Shown: positions 1-5,918 of the stretch, piece by piece | How the letters are laid out: each line of letters opens with the position of its first letter | Position numbering within the stretch: the stretch's first letter is position 1 | Assembly: GCA_947478975.1 (NCBI GenBank) | Contig: CANJYI010000176.1 | Coordinates: 1-6,144 of the forward strand | Source of the DNA: Chthoniobacteraceae bacterium | GTDB taxonomy: Bacteria > Verrucomicrobiota > Verrucomicrobiia > Chthoniobacterales > Chthoniobacteraceae | Length of the DNA stretch: 6,144 bases | Direction of reading: 5' to 3' | Notes under the pieces: generated by a model | Databases searched by the model: none | Told to the model about the DNA's origin: nothing | The model's input: only the letters and a program-made list of their open reading frames with translations | Made by a program: the position numbers and the translations under genes

Positions 1-1355
1 ATGTAGGCGCGGTCGCCCACGCACACGAACTCCGCGTCGTGGGCTCCCTTGACCTGCGGCGCGCTCACGCGGGCGAGGCGCTGCAGGACGAGGTCTCCCG
101 CCAGCGCCGGATCCCAGTTCGGGGGCAATAGGCTGGCTGAAGGAGCTCGCATCTTTTCCTGCGCTGCGAGGGCATCCGTCTCTGCCAGGTTGAAGCGCAT
201 GCTGACGACGCTGTGTTTTTCCGGGCCGGCTTTGAGTTTGATGTAGGTGGTCGCCACGATCGTTCCGTCCTCTAGGAGCTCAAGGTCAGAGTAGCCGCAG
301 TCTGTACTCCCCGTGCCAGGCCGGTCCTCTGAGGTCCGTGCGGCATTGTGGAGGAGTTTGATGCGGTACTGGCCCTCCCTTCGGTTGATGATGTCTTCGA
401 AGGTGCCCACCCAGGCGACGTAGTGGCCGTAGCTTGGACTCGTGGCTGCCATGTCACGAAAGGCGATCACCAGCCGTCCGTCCGGGTTGCGCTTGATGAC
501 ATGCCGGTCTCCCGTGAGTGCGGCTGGAAGCTCTTTTGGTTCGCTCCATGTGCGCGCCTCGTCGTCGCTGACGGAATACAGGGAATGGTGCTTCCGCGTG
601 TTTTCGCGCATCAGCATCAGCAGTTTTTTACCGTCGGAAGATCTTATGACACTGGGTTGCGCCCATTGTCCGGGAACCACCAAAATGACGCGCTCGCGAC
701 CCCAAGTGAGACCGCCATCGAGGGATTCACTTTGCCACACCACAGGGTTGGGATCCTTCGCATTCTTGGGATCGCGCCTATCGGACCACATCACGAGGCG
801 CTTACCTAAGTCAAAGGGTAGGATGCTCTTGGGGGCCACCTCCCCTACGAGGCCTGTGGCCGCCATGGCCGACCAGGTTTTTCCACCGTCCTCGGAAAAA
901 GCCCGTTGGATGTTGCCTGGAAAGTCGCAGCCTCCAAAAATAAAAAGCCGTTCAACGCCGTTTGGATCAGCTAGGCGATGAAGTACGGGGGTTGTTTTTT
1001 TGACAGCCATCCAGTCGGGCGGTGTCGGCAGAGGGGTGCTCCAGGTCAGGCCGCCGTCTTCGCTGCGGGCGAGTGGGCCGAGGTAGCCCGCGTGGTTGAC
1101 GCTCCAAGCGGCAAACATGGTTTTTCCATCTGCCAGCAGGGCAGTGTCACAGTGGCCCTGATAAGCGGTTTCGGTGCCGCGGGCGACGACGACCTGACGT
1201 TCTAGGTCCCTGGAAATGTCGACTGTTGAAATAGTAACTGCCCGCTGAGTGCCGGGTGTGGGCCCCTGAAAGGTTGACGGTTCTGCGAGCAGTCCCAAGG
1301 GAAGGGCTGAGAGGGTGGCGATGGCTAGGGGGCGGAGAAAAAATCGCAAGTTCAT
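1..1355 (-). CDS. exported sialidase-like BNR/Asp-box protein, partial (C-terminus beyond window)
   Basis: I translated the minus strand from the ATG at 1355-1353: the frame stays open for 451 codons to the left edge, so the C-terminus is missing. Residues 1-24 look like a signal peptide (MNLRFF, a hydrophobic core, then a cut after LLA before EPS). Three good Asp-boxes follow, SEDGGLTW (98-105), SEDGGKTW (154-161) and SLDGGLTW (211-218), plus a degenerate one, SDDEARTW (263-270). These mark a sialidase-type six-bladed propeller. Other family-like stretches are HCDTALLADGKTMFAAW near 68-84, LLMLMREN near 245-252 and YSDLELLEDGTIVATTY near 355-371. From about residue 415 (DPALAGDLVLQ) the sequence leaves the propeller and reaches HDAEFVCVGDRAY, perhaps the start of a second domain. 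I do not see the classical FRIP motif near the N-terminus, so release of sialic acid is not shown and the substrate is open. The gene is divergent from the LacI-type gene, its likely regulator. There is no clear Shine-Dalgarno. It is lower in GC than its neighbours and uses CTA, TTA and ATA codons that they mostly avoid. Confidence 0.88.
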   Translation of the reverse strand, partial: MNLRFFLRPLAIATLSALPLGLLAEPSTFQGPTPGTQRAVTISTVDISRDLERQVVVARGTETAYQGHCDTALLADGKTMFAAWSVNHAGYLGPLARSEDGGLTWSTPLPTPPDWMAVKKTTPVLHRLADPNGVERLFIFGGCDFPGNIQRAFSEDGGKTWSAMAATGLVGEVAPKSILPFDLGKRLVMWSDRRDPKNAKDPNPVVWQSESLDGGLTWGRERVILVVPGQWAQPSVIRSSDGKKLLMLMRENTRKHHSLYSVSDDEARTWSEPKELPAALTGDRHVIKRNPDGRLVIAFRDMAATSPSYGHYVAWVGTFEDIINRREGQYRIKLLHNAARTSEDRPGTGSTDCGYSDLELLEDGTIVATTYIKLKAGPEKHSVVSMRFNLAETDALAAQEKMRAPSASLLPPNWDPALAGDLVLQRLARVSAPQVKGAHDAEFVCVGDRAY

Positions 1356-1413
1356 GGCGGAGTGTTTGCGTGATAGGTGGTTTTACTAGGGGCGGACAGC
1401 CCTCATGCGTGTT

Positions 1414-1423
1414 ATGTTAACAT
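1414..1423. promoter_or_regulatory. 10-bp perfect palindrome at the lacI-type start, candidate operator
   Basis: ATGTTAACAT is identical to its reverse complement. It overlaps the proposed ATG of the LacI-type gene (1422-1424) and lies 59 bp upstream of the divergent sialidase-like start. LacI-family repressors bind short palindromes and often control themselves and a divergent neighbour, so the position fits an operator. The symmetry does not extend beyond 10 bp, shorter than a typical operator, and it could be chance. Confidence 0.35.
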
Positions 1424-2465
1424 GGTGCCACCGGACCCGCCGCCCACACTCAAAGACATCGCCCGTGTCGCCGGAGTTTCCACCATGACGGTGTCGCGCG
1501 TGCTGCGCGGTTCGCCGAGGGTCGCTGCGCGGACACGCGAAATTGTGCTCAAGGAGGCGGAGAGACTCAACTACCAGCCGGACCCGCATTTGATGCGGAT
1601 GATGCAGGTGGTGCGCGGCAAAAAAGAGCAGCGGGTGCGGGCGGTGATCGCGGTGATCCGGGAGGATGTGCCCAAGGACGGGCTGCTGGGCCCCTCGTAC
1701 CAATACGTTCCCGTCGAGGACATCCGCCGCCGGGCCCATGGGCACGGCTATGCGGTGGAGGAGTTTTTCCTGGGCAGGGACGGACTCACCCCGAGGCGGT
1801 TGCAAAAAATCCTGCACGCCCGCGGCATCGAGGGCGTGATTGTGTCTCCGCAAAGCGTGCAGCTCCCGTGCAGCAGGCTGGACTACTCACCCTTCGCGGC
1901 GGTGACGTTTGGAAACGCCATGAGCACGCCTGCTCTGCACATGGCCGCCGGAAACATGACGCTCGGCATCCAGCGGGCCGCCGTGCTTCTGCGGGAGCGC
2001 GGCTACCAGCGCATCGGGGTGGCGGTGACGAAGTGGATTGTGACGCGTTCCCAGTTTGGGTACAGCGGCGGCCTCTTTCACTGGCAACAAAGCCTACCGC
2101 CCGAAAGCCGCGTACCGCTCCTGCTGTTGCCGAACAACGACATCAGCCATGGCTTCGAGGCATTCGCAAAGTGGATGCGCGAGCAAAAGCCGGACGCGCT
2201 GATCACCTTCGACACGCACGTCCCAGGCTGGCTTGGGCGCCTCGGCCTGCGGTTCCCGGAGGATATCGGCTTCGTGGTACACGATTGGACGCCGAGGATG
2301 ACGGGCTTTGCCGGCATCTATCAGCAGCGGGAGCATCTCGCCGCTGCTGCGGTGGATTTGATCGTGACCCAGTTGTCCCAGCACGAGCACGGGGTTCCCG
2401 AAGTGGCGCGTCAAATCATGATCCCGCCCAAATGGGTGGAAGGCCCCAGCGTGAGGGTGTCGTGA
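1422..2465 (+). CDS. LacI-family transcriptional regulator
   Basis: This is a DNA-binding regulator of the LacI/GalR family, expected to act in the cytoplasm as a dimer that responds to a sugar-like ligand. Counted from the ATG at 1422 it has 347 residues. The helix-turn-helix spans about residues 9-55: TLKDIARVAGVSTMTVSRVL, then RVAARTREIVLKEAERLNYQPDP. A periplasmic-binding-protein-like domain follows from about residue 72, with ALITFDTHVPGWLGRLG (259-275), EDIGFVVHDW (280-289) and the C-terminal pattern GIYQQREHLAAAAVDLIV, typical of this family. The hinge region (PHLMRMMQVVRGKK) differs from the ARSL-type hinge of the E. coli proteins. The frame is open from a GTG at 1377, but the extra 15 residues look non-native, so I prefer ATG 1422; neither start has a Shine-Dalgarno. 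Divergent arrangement with the sialidase-like gene, 66 bp apart, suggests that it regulates that gene. It converges on the sulfatase. Confidence 0.92.
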   Translation: MVPPDPPPTLKDIARVAGVSTMTVSRVLRGSPRVAARTREIVLKEAERLNYQPDPHLMRMMQVVRGKKEQRVRAVIAVIREDVPKDGLLGPSYQYVPVEDIRRRAHGHGYAVEEFFLGRDGLTPRRLQKILHARGIEGVIVSPQSVQLPCSRLDYSPFAAVTFGNAMSTPALHMAAGNMTLGIQRAAVLLRERGYQRIGVAVTKWIVTRSQFGYSGGLFHWQQSLPPESRVPLLLLPNNDISHGFEAFAKWMREQKPDALITFDTHVPGWLGRLGLRFPEDIGFVVHDWTPRMTGFAGIYQQREHLAAAAVDLIVTQLSQHEHGVPEVARQIMIPPKWVEGPSVRVS

Positions 2466-2472
2466 CCTTTGG

Positions 2473-2496
2473 CTCCGTGGGGCGCCGGAGTGGCGC
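2473..2496. terminator. GC-rich inverted repeats between convergent genes, weak terminator candidate
   Basis: The 38 bp between the LacI-type stop and the sulfatase stop contain two competing short stems: CTCCG (2473-2477) with CGGAG (2486-2490), and GCGCC (2482-2486) with GGCGC (2492-2496) around a 5-base loop. Neither strand has a T-run after the stem, so a standard intrinsic terminator is not shown. The position between two convergent genes is the main argument. Confidence 0.25.
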
Positions 2497-2503
2497 GGTC
2501 GTC

Positions 2504-3949
2504 CTACTCCTGGCGGCCGGGCGGGCGGTTGCGAGTGGGGGGCCTGCCGGTGAGGTCGTCGCCAAGGTCGGCGCGGGTTTTTTCTGCGAGGGCCTCGAGG
2601 CGGGCCAGGACTTCCGGGTGCTCCGCCGCAAGGTTGCGAGCCTCGGCGGGGTCGTTTTTGAGGTTGTAGAGCTCGCGCCCTACCGGCAGCGGTTTGTATT
2701 TTCCAGGCAGGCCGTCCTTGCCCTGGGGCTGCCCGTCCATGGTGCGCGCCGTGTGCGGAAAGTGGAGTTTCCAGTCGCCGGACCGGACCGCTTCGAGGTC
2801 GTTTTGGTTGTAGTAGAAGGAGTAGCCGTCGTGCGGGTTTTGCGCACCGGGCTGACCTGAGAGCAGCGGCCAGACGTCGAGGCCGTCGATGGGGTGTTTG
2901 GGAAGCTCCGCGCCGATGAGTCGCGCGAGGGTGGGGAGGATGTCGATGGTCATCAGCGGCTCGTCGCACACCGAGCCGGCCGGAATGCGCCCAGGCCAGC
3001 GCATGATACAGGGCTCCCGGTGGCCCCCTTCAAAGGCGGTTCCCTTTCCTTCACGGAGGCCGCCCGCGGAGCCGGCGTGGTTCCCGTAGGAAAGCCAGGG
3101 TCCGTTGTCGGAACTGAAGATCACCAGCGTGTTTTGGTCGAGGCCGTTGGCGGCGAGGGCCTGCAGGACCTCGCCCACGGCCCAGTCGATCTCCATGAGG
3201 ACGTCCCCAAAGAGGCCTTCGCCCGACTTGCCCTTGAAGCGTTCGCTCACAAAAAGGGGCACGTGGGGCATGTTGGGGGCGAGGTAGAAGAAGAAGGGTG
3301 CGTCCTTGTGGCGGTTGATGAAACGCACCGCCCGCTCTGCGTACTGCACCGTGAGTTGCTCCTGGTCGGCGGGCTGCAGGCCGGGATTGACCGTGCGCTC
3401 GCCCTCGATGAGCGGCAGGGGAGGGTAGGAGCCGGGCTTGGCCTCCGGGTGGAAGGGCCACATGTCGCCGGAGTAGGGGATGCCGTAGAATTCGTCAAAA
3501 CCGCGCCGTGTCGGCAGGAATTCAGGAAGGTGTCCAAGATGCCATTTGCCCGCCATCCCGGTGGCGTAGCCCTTCTGCTTGAACATCTGTCCGAGGGTCA
3601 GTTCGTTGGCGCCGATGCCGTGCTTGGATTTGGGGCCGAGGGCGCCGCTGATGCCGATCCGGTTGGGGTAACAGCCGGTGAGCAGGGCCGCGCGGGAAGC
3701 CGAGCAGACCGCTTGCGCCACGTGAAAGTCGGTGAATTTACGGCCCTCCTTGGCCATACGGTCCAGATTGGGCGTCTTGGCTGCCTTGCCTCCGAACGCG
3801 CCGACGTCGCCGTAGCCTTGGTCGTCGGTGAAGATAATCACGACGTTTGGCGGGCGCGCGCCCTCCTGGTTTGGGGCGGCCAGGGCGGTGACTGGCAGCA
3901 ACCAGGCGAGGGTGCAGGGCAACAGGCAGAGGGGGAGGGCGCGGATCAT
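2504..3949 (-). CDS. exported type I (formylglycine-dependent) sulfatase
   Basis: This 481-residue enzyme of the alkaline-phosphatase-like sulfatase family should hydrolyse sulfate esters outside the cytoplasm. A signal peptide is visible at residues 1-25 (MIRALPLCLL through VTALAA). The active-site signature C-x-A-x-R is present as CSASRAALLTG; Cys82 is the residue that a maturase would convert to formylglycine and Arg86 is its partner. Metal ligands are Asp42 and Asp43 (TDDQGYGDVG) and Asp281/Asn282 (SSDNGP). Other catalytic-site residues are Lys135 and His137 (GKWHLG), His229 (NMPHVP) and Lys302 (REGKGTAFEGG). The C-terminal subdomain is complete, with SGDWKLHF, ELYNLKNDPAEARNL and a basic proline-rich tail. 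All core residues are intact, so it should be active. The layout resembles arylsulfatase A and N-acetylgalactosamine-6-sulfatase relatives, but I cannot assign a substrate or subfamily. No maturase gene lies in the window. There is no Shine-Dalgarno before the ATG; the signal peptide supports that start. It is divergent from the response regulator. Confidence 0.95.
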   Translation of the reverse strand: MIRALPLCLLPCTLAWLLPVTALAAPNQEGARPPNVVIIFTDDQGYGDVGAFGGKAAKTPNLDRMAKEGRKFTDFHVAQAVCSASRAALLTGCYPNRIGISGALGPKSKHGIGANELTLGQMFKQKGYATGMAGKWHLGHLPEFLPTRRGFDEFYGIPYSGDMWPFHPEAKPGSYPPLPLIEGERTVNPGLQPADQEQLTVQYAERAVRFINRHKDAPFFFYLAPNMPHVPLFVSERFKGKSGEGLFGDVLMEIDWAVGEVLQALAANGLDQNTLVIFSSDNGPWLSYGNHAGSAGGLREGKGTAFEGGHREPCIMRWPGRIPAGSVCDEPLMTIDILPTLARLIGAELPKHPIDGLDVWPLLSGQPGAQNPHDGYSFYYNQNDLEAVRSGDWKLHFPHTARTMDGQPQGKDGLPGKYKPLPVGRELYNLKNDPAEARNLAAEHPEVLARLEALAEKTRADLGDDLTGRPPTRNRPPGRQE

Positions 3950-4000
3950 GGGGGGAGTGGAAAACGGCTTGGGGACTCTGACAATAAAGAGGGTGCGGCA

Positions 4001-4018
4001 TTTTGGTGGCGACCAAAA
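4001..4018. promoter_or_regulatory. 18-bp near-perfect palindrome upstream of the sulfatase, candidate operator
   Basis: TTTTGGT (4001-4007) is followed by GGCG and then its exact complement ACCAAAA (4012-4018), giving 16 of 18 symmetric positions with a GC centre. It lies 52 bp upstream of the sulfatase start and in front of the divergent response regulator, a natural place for a dimeric repressor. A short RNA hairpin is the alternative. It does not resemble the palindrome at the LacI-type start, so the same protein need not bind both. Confidence 0.4.
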
Positions 4019-4111
4019 AGAACGGTGCTGGAGGCGGGGCAGGAGCGGGTTGTCATCCGGGCTGGGAGGCAGGAAAGCCGATGGCAGTGGTTCTTTTGGC
4101 GGCCGCAGCCC

Positions 4112-4152
4112 CCGGCGGGTTATTTTTCACGCTTTTTTCAGCAGCCCGCCGG
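4112..4152. repeat. 8-bp inverted repeat around a T-rich 25-base centre
   Basis: CCGGCGGG (4112-4119) and CCCGCCGG (4145-4152) are exact reverse complements. The 25 bases between them contain two T-runs in near-repeat form (TTTTTCACGC then TTTTTTCAGC). It lies just upstream of the preferred start of the response regulator. It could fold in a leader RNA if transcription starts further upstream, or serve as a protein-binding site; neither is shown. Confidence 0.35.
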
Positions 4153-4160
4153 TTCGTGAA

Positions 4161-4166
4161 TATATT
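4161..4166 (+). promoter_or_regulatory. possible -10 box of the response-regulator gene
   Basis: TATATT differs from the TATAAT consensus at one position and lies 7 bases before the GTG at 4174. If used, transcription would begin almost at that GTG, giving a leaderless or nearly leaderless message. There is no convincing -35 element at the usual distance; the nearest T-rich match, around 4135-4140, is too far away. Confidence 0.25.
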
Positions 4167-4173
4167 GTGGGAT

Positions 4174-5598
4174 GTGACGAGCAAACCGCCAGCAGGTGTC
4201 GTGCGGATTCTCCTTTTGGAGGATTCGGACTTGGACGCCGAACTCATCGAGAGGGAGCTGCAGGCGGGCGGTTTGCAGTACGTGTTGAGGCGGGAACAGG
4301 ACGGGCCGGGGTTTGAGGCTGCGTTGCGGGAGTTTGCGCCGCGGGTGGTGCTGTCGGACTACCGGCTGCCAGACTACGACGGCGCGCAGGCGCTGGCGCT
4401 GGCGAGGCACTTGTGTCCCGAGGTGCCGGTGATTGTCATTTCCGGAGCCGTGGGGGAGGAGAAGACGGTGGAGCTCCTAAAGGGCGGGGCGACGGATTTT
4501 GTGCTCAAGGACCGGCTCGGGCGGTTGGTGTCGGCCGTCAGGAGGGCCCTGAGGGAGGTGGCGGAAAGGGAGGCGCTCCAGCGCGCGCAGGCGGAGCTTT
4601 ACACCTGCAACATGGAGCTGGAGCAGCGGGTGCGGGACCGGACGCGGGAGCTGCGCGAGAAAAACGAGCTGATGGAGGAGGAGCTCCGGATGGCGCACGA
4701 GCTCCAGCAGGCCCTGCTGCCGCGCCACTTTCCACCGGTGCCCTTCGGGGTCGCCGAGGAGCAGAGCGCGGTGCGGGTGTGCAGCCTGTACCGGGCCTCC
4801 CATTTTGTGGGGGGGGACTGCTTCAACGTGACGCGGGTCTCGGACACCGCACTGAGCGTGTTTATCTGCGATGTGATGGGGCACGGGGTGCGCGCCGCCC
4901 TGGTGACGGCCATGCTGCGCGCCTTGGAGGAGCAGCTCGGGGAAAAGGCCGCGGATCCCGCCCTCCTTTTGAGCGAGATGAACCAGGCGCTGTGCCATAT
5001 TTTTGAGGAGGCCGAGACGCTGGTGTTCGCGTCCGCCTGTGCGCTGACGGTGGACATCGCCAATGGACGGGTGACCTTTGCCAACGCCGGGCACCCGAGT
5101 CCGCTGCTGGTGCGGCGGGCAAAGGGGAGGGTGGATTCGCTGGGAGGAGCGGTTTCTTCCGAGCCCCAAGGGGAGCCGCACCGGTACCCGTCGGCGGGGA
5201 AAGCTCCCAGCGCGCGGGGGCCCGCTCTGGGAATATTTTCGGAGGCGGAATACTCCAACGATTTCTGCGAGGTGGAGGCCGGGGACATCATGCTCCTTTT
5301 CACGGACGGCCTTTTCGAGGTCGAAAATGCGCGTGGGGAACTGTTTAGCGAAAGCGGTTTACGCGAGGCAATCGCACGCTTTGCAAAGCTGGCGCCCGAG
5401 GCGCTGATCCGTGCCGCAGTGGCGGAGGCGGAGAAGTTTGCCTCGGGAAGGCCGTTCCCCGACGACATGTGTGTGGTCGGCGTGGAGATCACGCGGCTTG
5501 AACCCGCGGAGCAAAGCGCGGCGGCGGCCGGCCGGCCGGGCCGTGGAAACGGCAGGCGCAACGGCGTGAAAGGAGGGAACGGCGTGAGACGACTGTGA
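4174..5598 (+). CDS. response regulator with receiver domain fused to PP2C/SpoIIE-type serine phosphatase
   Basis: Counted from the GTG at 4174 (474 residues), a receiver domain covers about residues 9-128: acidic pair Glu16/Asp17 in LLLEDSD, phospho-acceptor Asp62 in VVLSDYRLP, Ser90 in VIVISGA and Lys112 in FVLKD. A charged coiled coil (about 129-181, with VRDRTRELREKNELMEEEL) links it to a SpoIIE/RsbU-like phosphatase (about 182-440). Phosphatase motifs are LLPRHFPPVP, VGGDCFNV (Asp215), FICDVMGHG (Asp233), FANAGHPSPLLV, LLFTDGLFEVEN (Asp378) and FPDDMCVVGVEI (Asp430/431). The protein should sit in the cytoplasm and, once phosphorylated by a histidine kinase, dephosphorylate a STAS-type anti-anti-sigma protein; neither partner is in the window. 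The second position of the GGDxxD motif is Asn218 instead of Asp, while the other acids are intact. The tail is basic and repetitive (NGVKGG, NGVRRL). The start is uncertain: the frame is open from 4003, and ATG 4081 has an AGGA 6 bases upstream but would add a hydrophobic segment unusual for a receiver protein. Confidence 0.9.
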   Translation: MTSKPPAGVVRILLLEDSDLDAELIERELQAGGLQYVLRREQDGPGFEAALREFAPRVVLSDYRLPDYDGAQALALARHLCPEVPVIVISGAVGEEKTVELLKGGATDFVLKDRLGRLVSAVRRALREVAEREALQRAQAELYTCNMELEQRVRDRTRELREKNELMEEELRMAHELQQALLPRHFPPVPFGVAEEQSAVRVCSLYRASHFVGGDCFNVTRVSDTALSVFICDVMGHGVRAALVTAMLRALEEQLGEKAADPALLLSEMNQALCHIFEEAETLVFASACALTVDIANGRVTFANAGHPSPLLVRRAKGRVDSLGGAVSSEPQGEPHRYPSAGKAPSARGPALGIFSEAEYSNDFCEVEAGDIMLLFTDGLFEVENARGELFSESGLREAIARFAKLAPEALIRAAVAEAEKFASGRPFPDDMCVVGVEITRLEPAEQSAAAAGRPGRGNGRRNGVKGGNGVRRL

Positions 5599-5609
5599 GA
5601 CGACTGTGA
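5560..5609 (+). repeat. short direct repeats at the 3' end of the phosphatase gene
   Basis: AACGGCGTGA occurs at 5560-5569 and 5578-5587, an 18-bp period that gives NGVKGG and NGVRRL in the protein. Overlapping it, GTGAGACGACT is present twice in tandem (5584-5594 and 5595-5605), followed by GTGA. The stop codon lies inside this tandem. Removing one 11-bp copy would leave the same stop, so the duplication is neutral to the protein. Confidence 0.7.
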
Positions 5610-5651
5610 CGGGTGGGGGCTGCTGCTTTTGAGTGGGCGCGTGCGCCGCAG

Positions 5652-5678
5652 GGCTCAAGCGGTGGGGGGCTTGGAGCC
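5652..5678. terminator. bulged hairpin over the stop of the winged-helix gene, weak terminator candidate
   Basis: GGCTCAAGC (5652-5660) can pair with GCTTGGAGCC (5669-5678) in a 9-bp stem with one bulged G and an 8-base G-rich loop. It overlaps the winged-helix stop codon (5655-5657) and lies 54 bp after the phosphatase stop, a likely place to end the phosphatase message. Only two T residues follow on the plus strand, so intrinsic termination is unproven. A smaller stem, GGCG/CGCC at 5636-5647, lies just before it. Confidence 0.3.
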
Positions 5679-5906
5679 TTCGGGGGCGGGGCCGAGGAGC
5701 AGTTCGAGCACGGGGTGGGAAGGGTTCAGCTGAAAAAGGGGGCGGACCTGTCCGTCCATCTTGCGCGCACCGCCCTTTTCAATGAGGCGCAGGCTGTGGA
5801 GTTCAGAGAACTGGGACTGGACGAGTGCTTCATCCAGTTCCAGCCGTCGGGCTGCCTCGCAGGCGGTGAGGGATTCTTCGGTTTTGAGCAGGCGCAGGCA
5901 CTGCAT
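5655..5906 (-). CDS. small winged-helix DNA-binding protein (MarR/ArsR-like fold)
   Basis: This 83-residue protein has a plausible winged helix-turn-helix: a first helix at residues 1-8 (MQCLRLLK), a second around 13-24 (LTACEAARRLEL), a recognition helix around 26-45 (EALVQSQFSELHSLRLIEKG) and a wing around 46-60 (GARKMDGQVRPLFQL), then a short proline-rich tail. It resembles the DNA-binding core of MarR- or ArsR-like regulators but is too short to hold a full regulator of either family. No metal- or ligand-binding residues stand out. The ATG at 5906 has no Shine-Dalgarno, and an in-frame TAG lies 12 bases upstream, ending another ORF in the same frame. It may therefore be translated by reinitiation after that ORF, or be the C-terminal half of one interrupted gene. 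It converges on the phosphatase gene; nothing shows that they work together. Confidence 0.65.
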   Translation of the reverse strand: MQCLRLLKTEESLTACEAARRLELDEALVQSQFSELHSLRLIEKGGARKMDGQVRPLFQLNPSHPVLELLLGPAPEGSKPPTA

Positions 5907-5918
5907 GCGGATGGCAGA

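Noticed and set aside
348..1205. Several plus-strand frames opposite the sialidase-like gene
   Set aside because: The minus-strand frame is continuous with a signal peptide and Asp-boxes; the plus-strand frames show no domain.
1..1355. A frameshifted or degraded sialidase-like gene
   Set aside because: Re-reading the reverse complement codon by codon, including the seven-A run near residue 120, gave an uninterrupted frame of 451 codons.
1377..1421. GTG at 1377 as the start of the LacI-type protein
   Set aside because: The added 15 residues (VLLGADSPHACYVN and neighbours) precede a normal LacI N-terminus, and no ribosome site supports the GTG.
1868..2860. 330-codon plus-strand frame overlapping the end of the LacI-type gene and the sulfatase
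   Set aside because: It overlaps two well-supported genes in other frames, and its translation is a low-complexity Arg/Ala/Gly mix.
2894..4159. 421-codon open frame on the plus strand opposite the sulfatase
   Set aside because: It is antisense to a gene with every sulfatase motif intact. Its translation shows no domain and is rich in Gly, Val and Ala, as expected from the opposite strand of GC-rich coding DNA.
4599..5561. 320-codon open frame on the minus strand opposite the phosphatase
   Set aside because: It is serine- and arginine-rich with no recognisable motif, and the plus-strand frame carries a full set of receiver and phosphatase motifs.
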